A stretch of DNA of 7,054 nt, from NCBI GenBank assembly GCA_003542955.1, contig DPJP01000200.1:1654-8707 (forward strand), given 5' to 3'. This stretch comes from Armatimonadota bacterium. Lineage in GTDB: Bacteria > Armatimonadota > Zipacnadia > Zipacnadales > UBA11051. The notes under the pieces were generated by a model, which ran no database searches, was not told where the DNA came from, and was given only the letters and a program-made list of their open reading frames with translations. A program made the position numbers and the translations under genes. Positions 1-6,023 of this stretch are shown here, one piece after another; the stretch's first letter is position 1; each line of letters begins with the position of its first letter.

Positions 1-146
1 CTCAGAAAGGCGAAGAAGTCGTCGACGGAAATCTGGCCGATTTCCTCCGGCGTATAGACCTTCAGCGTCTCTGGTGTCGTGGGAGCCTGTGCCGAGGCTA
101 CAGCCGTAATGAGCATAGTCACACAGCATAGGGACCATCGTCTCAT
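1..146 (-). CDS. Secreted protein with Sec signal peptide, N-terminal fragment (function unknown)
   Basis: Reading the minus strand from the ATG at 146-144 gives 48 open codons to the left window edge. The protein begins MRRWSLCCVTMLITAVASA and continues QAPTTPETLKVYTPEEIG, then QISVDDFFAFL. The first 19-21 residues form a classical Sec signal peptide: two arginines, a hydrophobic core and an A-S-A / A-Q-A cleavage site. The two cysteines in the core do not form a lipobox, so a lipoprotein is unlikely. A GAGG ribosome-binding sequence lies at 158-155, 8 nt before the start. The gene begins 17 nt after the stop of the upstream membrane-protein gene, so it is probably the next cistron of the same operon. 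The mature part is too short to assign. The phrase around 'ISVDDFFAFL' is faintly reminiscent of secretin N-terminal (N0-like) segments, but this is not enough for a call. The product is exported to the periplasm or cell surface. Confidence 0.75.
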   Translation of the reverse strand, partial: MRRWSLCCVTMLITAVASAQAPTTPETLKVYTPEEIGQISVDDFFAFL

Positions 147-154
147 AGTCGCAC

Positions 155-158
155 CCTC
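155..158 (-). promoter_or_regulatory. Ribosome-binding site of the secreted-protein gene
   Basis: On the minus strand GAGG is followed by 8 nt and the ATG at 146. It lies in the 17-nt gap between the stop codon of the 164-2680 gene and this start. It supports a real short-range downstream cistron rather than a chance open frame. Confidence 0.55.
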
Positions 159-163
159 GCTCT

Positions 164-2680
164 CTATTGCACCGGCGCCGCAGGAAGTGTCGGCGGCTTC
201 TTCGGAGCCGTCACGGGGCCGACCGCGACCCCACCGACCCCGGAACGCGTCTTCGCACTATACCACAATGACGACAACCAGCGACAGTTCTCCACGTGCC
301 CGTCCTTCTCACCCTCGGTGTTGCGGCAAGTCACAAACGCCGGGTCCGCAATCAGGGTGACGCGTCCGCGCCCCCGCACACTCATGGCCGCGAAACACTC
401 GCCGAGCCGGAACAGCAATGGCCGCCAGATGCTCTCGTCGGCCACCAGAGAGTAGGCCATGCAGGCGTAGCGGACACCGTCTCTGATGTCCGTCGCCTGA
501 CCGTTGCCCAGGCTGTGGGAGGTCACCTCTGCTCCGGAGAAGATCGGCACGCGCGAGAACGAATGCCAGTCCTCCGGAGCACATGCCACGGTCAACTGCC
601 CGCCCTTCATGACCCAGTCGGAGAGCAGCGCGCCGTCTGCCCCGGACAGCGACCCACCCGGCGAGACCATCAGCAGAAAGCGCGCCTCCGCAAGCTCGCG
701 TGGGTCAAGCGTGTCGATGATGCGCGGCAGCTTGCCGGCCCGCGCGACGGCAAGCTGTGTCCCCCACAGACCGTCCTCCTTCATCGACTCCAGCGAGTAG
801 CGCCCCAGCGCCGGCGCGTAGACCAGGACGACATCCCGGCCCGGCAGAGCGCGCGGGAACGGGGGCCGAAACCACTCGGGCGCCAGGCCGGCGGCCAACG
901 TGCCCGCAACCAGCAGCGCGACGATAGACAGCCGGGCACGCTGCACTACAAGCGCCAGACAGCCGATCACCATGGCCACGAGCCCGGCCGTCCTTATCCA
1001 CCGCCACCCCCGCCACTCGGAACGTGCCGTCAGCCACCCCATGGTCCTCCCCAGGTAGCGCCAGGACTGCGCGACAGCCAGGTTCTGTGGTGTGGAGGTA
1101 TCCCCAAAGGCGATCACGCGCCCGCTGCTCCGTGTGTTCCCCGCGGCCGCGAGCACCAGGTCACCGACACGCTCCCGGCGGTCGATCCTGTAGTTGCCGA
1201 GGTAGGCGCGCTTGACATTGCGCGTATTCCCCCAGTCACTCCAACACCGCGTGCCCACAAGCAAGGGCTGTGCGCCGCGCTCGATGTTGAGCGACGCGCC
1301 GACCCACCAGCCTGCCTCGCACCGTTCACCGCTCATCCCGCACACGGTCGGATGGCCGCTGGCTTTCAGATCGGTCCACCATCCTGTCTTCGCCGGCAGT
1401 GCCGTGTCGAACCTGGGCCGTATGCCGTACGGAGCCAGGACATCGTTGGCCGGGAGCATGCACCGGCCGACGTTGGTGTGGTCGAGCAGGTACAGCAGGC
1501 CGCCGCCGCGAGCAACGAACATGCGCAGAGCCCGCAGGTCCTCGGCAGACAGCCGCTTCGTGGGCTGCGGGAGGATGATGGCCGCCGCGTTCCGCAGGTC
1601 ATTCTGGACTCGCCCCGGAGTCGTGTAGGCGGAGGGGTACCCGAGGCTGCGCAAGTAGTCGCACAGCAGCCCGAAGCGACCGGCTGCATGCTTCCCCCAG
1701 GTCTTCATGTCCGGGATCCGGAAATCGCCGGGATTGTCCCGGTATACGAGGACTGTCCCCGCGCGCGCCGTCTCGCCATGCAGGCCGCTCGTGAGCACCC
1801 CCAGCGGCAACAGACACCCCAGCACGAGGGCCACCTTGCGGCGCCGACCATGGCGAGTCGAGCCCGATGGCGCCGACAGCGGCAGCCGGGCGTACGCGGC
1901 CACGGCGACGATAGCCCACAGCCCCAGTGCGGTTGCCTGGAATGCAAGCGTTCCCGTAAGCACCTTCACCGTTGTCCGATGGGGATTCAGGGTCAGATGT
2001 GACCCGACGGCAGCGGTCGCAACCAGACCCAGGAAGACGACGGCAAGTGCTACGAGAACGGTCTTGAGCCACCGTCGATCCCAGGCGGGCATGAGCACTA
2101 CCGGGAGCAGCAACGTCCCCACGGCGGGCAGCAGCAGTTGACTCGATCCGAAGCTGACGTGAGCCACATGCAGCCACATCGCGACGCGCGAGACCGCGCC
2201 CGCGACGGCGTCCGTCACATGCCACGCGAACGCGCTACGCGCAACGAAGAGCGTCACCGCGAAGTGACAGCCGACGAGCAACGTGAGCACAACAAGAGCG
2301 CTCCGCCCCTGTGGCGACTCGTCGTTCCCTGCCCTGTGCCGCCCGGACAGCCACAGCATGCCGATACCGACCGACGCTGCCAGCCACGGCCCAATGCGGG
2401 GCGCCGCAAGCGCGCCGGTCGCGAGTGCAAAGGTCAGCAGGCCGAGCAGGCTACCACCCGCGGAACTGCGGCCCTGTTGGCGCCTCGCATAGATCGCGAC
2501 TGCCACGCCGGCGATGGCGGCCCCGCACAGGCGACCCGGCGCGCCGTCGAGGTCGGCCACCCCCCCCGTCCAGATGACCAGCGCCACCGCCCACGCGCCC
2601 AGCACGACACCCGTTGCGAGCCCGGCCGCAGGTTCAGCCGATGGCCCCGCCACGCTCCTTCCGCGCTCACCGGCTCCCAC
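164..2680 (-). CDS. Large polytopic membrane protein with two DUF4350/GATase-like domains (paralogue of upstream gene)
   Basis: Residue numbers here count from the longest possible start, the TTG at 2743. Residues about 41-320 hold about nine hydrophobic helices. Residues 330-575 form a first soluble alpha/beta domain with VLVYRDNPGD, LRALRMFVARGGGLLYLLDHT, then SGRVIAFGDTS. Two helices follow (584-600 and 605-622), then a second soluble domain (636-830) with VVLVYAPALGRYS, LLSDWVMKGGQLTVA and GRGRVTLIADPAF. These resemble DUF4350 and the class I glutamine amidotransferase-like fold of GldG-type proteins: a hydrophobic strand, a helix with a GGG(L) turn, and a late G-x-G-R-V strand ending in D. 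No Cys-His-Glu amidase triad is evident. With two helices between them, both domains should lie on the same face of the membrane. The tail is Pro/Ala-rich. The architecture matches the upstream gene, so this is a diverged tandem duplicate. Start choice: TTG 2743 and ATG 2731 overlap the upstream gene and GTG 2695 lies 4 nt past its stop, all without a clear ribosome-binding sequence. GTG 2680 has AGGAG 4 nt ahead, so I prefer it (838 aa). Function is unknown. Confidence 0.85.
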   Translation of the reverse strand: MGAGERGRSVAGPSAEPAAGLATGVVLGAWAVALVIWTGGVADLDGAPGRLCGAAIAGVAVAIYARRQQGRSSAGGSLLGLLTFALATGALAAPRIGPWLAASVGIGMLWLSGRHRAGNDESPQGRSALVVLTLLVGCHFAVTLFVARSAFAWHVTDAVAGAVSRVAMWLHVAHVSFGSSQLLLPAVGTLLLPVVLMPAWDRRWLKTVLVALAVVFLGLVATAAVGSHLTLNPHRTTVKVLTGTLAFQATALGLWAIVAVAAYARLPLSAPSGSTRHGRRRKVALVLGCLLPLGVLTSGLHGETARAGTVLVYRDNPGDFRIPDMKTWGKHAAGRFGLLCDYLRSLGYPSAYTTPGRVQNDLRNAAAIILPQPTKRLSAEDLRALRMFVARGGGLLYLLDHTNVGRCMLPANDVLAPYGIRPRFDTALPAKTGWWTDLKASGHPTVCGMSGERCEAGWWVGASLNIERGAQPLLVGTRCWSDWGNTRNVKRAYLGNYRIDRRERVGDLVLAAAGNTRSSGRVIAFGDTSTPQNLAVAQSWRYLGRTMGWLTARSEWRGWRWIRTAGLVAMVIGCLALVVQRARLSIVALLVAGTLAAGLAPEWFRPPFPRALPGRDVVLVYAPALGRYSLESMKEDGLWGTQLAVARAGKLPRIIDTLDPRELAEARFLLMVSPGGSLSGADGALLSDWVMKGGQLTVACAPEDWHSFSRVPIFSGAEVTSHSLGNGQATDIRDGVRYACMAYSLVADESIWRPLLFRLGECFAAMSVRGRGRVTLIADPAFVTCRNTEGEKDGHVENCRWLSSLWYSAKTRSGVGGVAVGPVTAPKKPPTLPAAPVQ

Positions 2681-2699
2681 CGCTCTCCTGGTCACGCGG

Positions 2700-5318
2700 T
2701 TAGTCTTCGTAATATGGCCCCTCCTGCTCATCGCGCAGCTCAAGTGCTCGGTAGATCATGAATGACAGCCGCGCACAGGCCTGCTGTTGCGCGCTCATCT
2801 TACTGGCTGGGGCGCCCAGCCCCTCGGCGGTAAGCGAGGATGCTCCGGTGAACACAACCACTCTGCCCTTGCCCACCTGCCTGACGGCCCCGACCACCCG
2901 GCCGTCTGCCAGAGAGGCGATGGGGTTGCCCCCTCTGACCACGCTGCCGGCCGATCCGCCGCAACTGTCACCCTCGCCGAAGCTGATGTCGGCCTTCGCC
3001 GCCACGTTCGTCGCATCGATGCTCAGACCGCACGGCCGAAGCACCGCATTAGCGGCGGAGATGACCGAAGCATCAGTCATCCCGTTCTTCCTCCCCACGA
3101 GCACCAATAGGCGATTGCCGGACCTGACGAACTCCAGCAGCGCCTCCGCATCCGCCTGCGCCAACTCACTCCTCGGGTTGATGATGACCACGGCGCGACC
3201 GGCGTCCAGCGCACCCGACAGTGTGTCGCTGTAGCGCGGCACCAGGCCGACCCGCTGGGCCCACACGAAGAAGGCGCTGTAGGTGCGATTGACGCGGCTG
3301 AACGTATCGTGGTAGCGCGTGATCGGCAGGAACATGTCTGAGTACTGCCCCTCGAAGCTGACGATCGGGTCAGCCGAACGGAAGGGGATCTCGGGGTAAG
3401 TCACGAGCATCTGCCGGCTCCACAGCATGCCCGCGACCAGACAGCCCATCGTGACGGCGGCCCAGCCCGTCTCCCGTATCATGAACGGCCGGCGCGTTCG
3501 CCACCAGAGCACACCAATCGCCAGCAACACGAGCGCCCCCAGCAGCGCCGCTGCTCTGGGCACGACTGTGAACCGGTTCGAGCGTCCCAGCCACGCAAGC
3601 GTCCCCAACACCAACTCCGACTTCCCGGGGATGAAGGTGAGGAAGTTCGACCAGATGGTGCTGTCCGCGCAGGCCACAACTCTCCCGCGACCGTACGCGC
3701 GCGTCCAGCAGTGGGCGTAGCTGCCGAAGCCGAACTCGAGCTGCTTCGCAAGATCACCCGGGAAGAAGTGCGGCCGCGAGTAGTCCCCTTTCACCTGCCT
3801 CCAGGCCCACCCGACCATCGGCGCGCAACCAACCAGCGACTGCATCGTACACGAGGTATGGACCATGTACTTGCCCCGGATCTGACCGGCCACGGGGTGA
3901 GCCGGGTATGGCGGCGGCAGACAGATCGGCAGACCGGAGTACCCCAGATCATACGTCGCGTCGGGGATGAAGCGGACGCCGAAGGCGACCGCCAGCGGGT
4001 TGATGTACGTGCTGCTCCCGAACACATCCGTGTGATCGCTGATCAGCCACAGACCGCCTCCGCTCCACACGAACCGCTGGATAGCGGCAATCTCCTCGGC
4101 CGAGTACGACTGTGTCGGGGTCTTCACCATCAGCATGTCCGCGTCCGCCAGAGCCGCATCGGTCAGGGGACCCTCCGTGTGCATGCGCACCTGGTAGTAG
4201 TTGCGCAGCCAACGCCCCAGCCAGTAGTAGTTGTAGCTCGAAAGCGCATCGAGCGTCTTGTCCTCCATGGGGACAAGCATCGATTCCCACGGACCATGCG
4301 CCTCGTCGATGAGAAGACGATCCGCCTTCATCTGCCCGGGATCAACGAAGAGCAACACCGTCCCGAGACAGGCGCCGACTCCGGCAAGGACTGCGATGCG
4401 ACGCAGCGATGTGCGGCCCTGCGCCGGCTGGATGCGAGACTCCCGCGCGTCGCCTGAGAGCCACAGCGTCAACAGGGCCAGTGGAAGGAGGGAAACCGCG
4501 ACCGGCGCGACCTTGTAGAAGGCCGTGGCATCGGTTGTCTGCATCGCCACGAGCATCAGCAGCGCGAACCGTAGCGGCAGCCACAGGATGCAGGCGATCG
4601 CAAACCTCCCGAGGGTCCGTAGCGATGCCCCGCCCACGATCAGGCCCGCAAGCATCAGCAGCGCGAAGTCCAGGGCGAGGTGCTGCGGACTCGGGGTGAT
4701 GGTGGCTGCCTGGGGGTAACCGCCCAGCCGCAACGCAGGTCCCTCGACAGCTACATGGGCCCCGCTCAGCCGCAGGAGCGGCCACAGCAGATGCGACAGG
4801 CCCGGCAGAACATGCACCCGCGTCCACAGCGGCTGCAGGAGCAGCAGCAATCCGCCGACCATGGCGAACTGACGCGAGAGTGCCCATAGCCACAGCCGAG
4901 GTCTCAGCAGGCGATGGCGCGGTACCAGCAACAGCAGGGAGGCGATGCCGAGGACGATCCAACTCACGCGCCACGGCCCGTTGAACAGGGCTGCCCCGGC
5001 CGCGCCCGAAATCGCCCAGAGGACGAGGGCCGAACGTGGCAGCCGGTCAGGATCCAGTGCTCCTCCGGCCGGTTGGCCCAGCGCCGCCCCGCCCGCACAC
5101 ACGAGGAACACGACCGCCCACCGGAGTGAAGGTGGACCGTTGACCCCCGACAGGCATATCCACGAACACACGGAGAGCACCGTGAGCCAAACCGTGCTTG
5201 CCTCGGACACCCACCGCCCATCGTGCTGCCCGACGAATCGCCCGATCCCCTCGCAAACCCGCGCCACCACGCTCTTGATCCAAGCCGGCACGCCAACGAT
5301 GAATCCCAGAGAGGACAC
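2700..5318 (-). CDS. Large polytopic membrane protein with exosortase-like segment and two DUF4350/GATase-like domains
   Basis: This is an 872-residue protein from a GTG at 5318. An in-frame stop at 5351-5349 limits upstream extension, and the ribosome-binding sequence is weak (AAGGG just before the start). Residues about 44-325 hold about ten hydrophobic helices. Within them, residues 180-260 read like an exosortase core: LLRLSGAHVAVEGPALRL, then helices ending in LPLRFALLML. The catalytic Cys of the usual A-C-S-G motif is replaced (TITPSPQHL), and no His is seen where the third motif would be. Residues 331-580 form a soluble domain starting RLLIDEAHGPWES, with FVWSGGGLWLISDHTDV and GRGRVVACADSTIWSN, like DUF4350/GldG-type GATase-like domains. 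Two helices follow (588-606 and 618-634). A second domain (650-862) contains AVVIINPRSELAQADAEALL, FVRSGNRLLVLVG and GKGRVVVFTGASSLT. Both domains should face the same side of the membrane. It lies directly upstream of its own paralogue, probably co-transcribed. The role is not known; one guess is sensing or assembly at the envelope. Confidence 0.87.
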   Translation of the reverse strand: MSSLGFIVGVPAWIKSVVARVCEGIGRFVGQHDGRWVSEASTVWLTVLSVCSWICLSGVNGPPSLRWAVVFLVCAGGAALGQPAGGALDPDRLPRSALVLWAISGAAGAALFNGPWRVSWIVLGIASLLLLVPRHRLLRPRLWLWALSRQFAMVGGLLLLLQPLWTRVHVLPGLSHLLWPLLRLSGAHVAVEGPALRLGGYPQAATITPSPQHLALDFALLMLAGLIVGGASLRTLGRFAIACILWLPLRFALLMLVAMQTTDATAFYKVAPVAVSLLPLALLTLWLSGDARESRIQPAQGRTSLRRIAVLAGVGACLGTVLLFVDPGQMKADRLLIDEAHGPWESMLVPMEDKTLDALSSYNYYWLGRWLRNYYQVRMHTEGPLTDAALADADMLMVKTPTQSYSAEEIAAIQRFVWSGGGLWLISDHTDVFGSSTYINPLAVAFGVRFIPDATYDLGYSGLPICLPPPYPAHPVAGQIRGKYMVHTSCTMQSLVGCAPMVGWAWRQVKGDYSRPHFFPGDLAKQLEFGFGSYAHCWTRAYGRGRVVACADSTIWSNFLTFIPGKSELVLGTLAWLGRSNRFTVVPRAAALLGALVLLAIGVLWWRTRRPFMIRETGWAAVTMGCLVAGMLWSRQMLVTYPEIPFRSADPIVSFEGQYSDMFLPITRYHDTFSRVNRTYSAFFVWAQRVGLVPRYSDTLSGALDAGRAVVIINPRSELAQADAEALLEFVRSGNRLLVLVGRKNGMTDASVISAANAVLRPCGLSIDATNVAAKADISFGEGDSCGGSAGSVVRGGNPIASLADGRVVGAVRQVGKGRVVVFTGASSLTAEGLGAPASKMSAQQQACARLSFMIYRALELRDEQEGPYYED

Positions 5319-5420
5319 TTCCCTTGATTCCAGCGAGTACCGACACTTTCAGTGACATCCCCGTCCAATCAGTTGGGCTATGCCCACGGCGGAGCGTAGA
5401 CACACCGGGCCGACCTCGGC
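5319..5420 (-). other. Intergenic gap between pseudopilin and membrane-protein genes
   Basis: This 102-bp spacer is the largest gap in the window. A short inverted repeat, GGCCGA-CC-TCGGCC, sits at 5409-5422 across the pseudopilin stop. It has a tiny loop and no T-run, so it is not a convincing intrinsic terminator. I see no good -35/-10 pair. If a second promoter drives the two large membrane-protein genes it would be here, but the sequence does not show one clearly. Confidence 0.4.
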
Positions 5421-5990
5421 CTACTGCCAGATGATATCACCGTTCTCGGTCGCGTCCTTTGCCAGCCACTTTGCGTGGCCATCGGCGAACCCGATGTTCA
5501 GCCCGTTGTTGTGGCGCGGATCGATATACACATTCGAGCATGTGGCCGGGTCCGAGCTCAGTGGCAGCACGCTCCAGTACTTCGCCTCATACCCGACCGT
5601 CTCGCCGATGGCCACCACCCTGGTATCGTCATCCCAGGAGTTCGTAGACCTGCCCTGAACGGCGTAGCCGAGACCGTAGCTCACCGGGCGGTCCTTTCGC
5701 TGGCTGGGGCAGACGAGTACCTGGGTATTGCGGATGTACGGCACGACGAAGTCCCGCCAGTTGGGCGAGTCCTGGAAGGCCGTGTAACCTGGCGGGTACG
5801 TCTCATCATAGTCCTGGGCGTACATGTTCAGGGCGAGCAGGAGCTGTTTGGTATTGGAGAGGCAGGCACTCTGTCGTGCCTTCTCTCGGGCGCGCGCGAA
5901 GACGGGAAGAAGCATCGACGCCAAGATCGCGATGATCGCAATGACGACAAGAAGCTCGATGAGCGTGAAACCTCTATGGCATCTCGACAC
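5421..5990 (-). CDS. Type IV pilin-like / type II secretion pseudopilin, H-X9-DG family (DUF1559-like)
   Basis: The preferred product is 189 residues from GTG 5990. Residues 1-7 are a short positively charged leader (V-S-R-C-H-R-G). The prepilin peptidase motif G-F-T-L-I-E follows, with cleavage expected between Gly7 and Phe8 and the conserved Glu at mature position 5 (Glu12). A hydrophobic N-terminal helix ([19 protein letters not shown]) anchors the protein and would mediate subunit packing. Next come [17 protein letters not shown] and [11 protein letters not shown], a block common in the large pseudopilin expansions of Armatimonadota and Planctomycetota. Near the C-terminus the H-X9-DG signature is intact (His160, Asp170, Gly171), followed by HAKWL. 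The likely role is a minor subunit of a type II secretion-like or pilus-like fibre after processing in the inner membrane; such genomes usually carry many copies with unknown cargo. A longer start at GTG 6020 (199 aa) is possible but has no good ribosome-binding sequence. It follows the propeller gene by 33 nt and precedes the membrane-protein gene by 102 nt. Confidence 0.93.
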   Translation of the reverse strand: MSRCHRGFTLIELLVVIAIIAILASMLLPVFARAREKARQSACLSNTKQLLLALNMYAQDYDETYPPGYTAFQDSPNWRDFVVPYIRNTQVLVCPSQRKDRPVSYGLGYAVQGRSTNSWDDDTRVVAIGETVGYEAKYWSVLPLSSDPATCSNVYIDPRHNNGLNIGFADGHAKWLAKDATENGDIIWQ

Positions 5991-5994
5991 GGCG

Positions 5995-6002
5995 CACCTC
6001 CC
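5995..6002 (-). promoter_or_regulatory. Strong Shine-Dalgarno deciding the pseudopilin start
   Basis: On the minus strand GGGAGGTG is complementary to the 16S rRNA anti-Shine-Dalgarno over seven bases. Its GGAGG core sits 6 nt before the GTG at 5990-5988. The alternative in-frame GTG at 6020 has no comparable sequence. Starting at 5990 also gives the usual short charged leader before G-F-T-L-I-E. Confidence 0.8.
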
Positions 6003-6023
6003 ATCTGTGATCGACGACACGTC

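Noticed and set aside
296..2002. A 568-codon open frame on the plus strand
   Set aside because: It lies wholly antisense to the membrane-protein gene. Its translation is rich in Arg, Pro, Gln and His without any domain pattern, as expected for a shadow frame in GC-rich DNA.
2138..2761. A 207-codon plus-strand frame across the junction of the two large genes
   Set aside because: It is a shadow of two real minus-strand genes, with Arg-rich, domain-free translation.
3711..4457. A 248-codon open frame on the plus strand
   Set aside because: It is antisense to the 872-residue protein and its composition is low-complexity Arg/His/Gln. No ribosome-binding sequence or recognisable family was seen.
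5409..5422. Inverted repeat at the pseudopilin stop as a terminator
   Set aside because: The arms are only 5-6 bp with a loop of 2-4 nt, and no T-tract follows on the minus strand.
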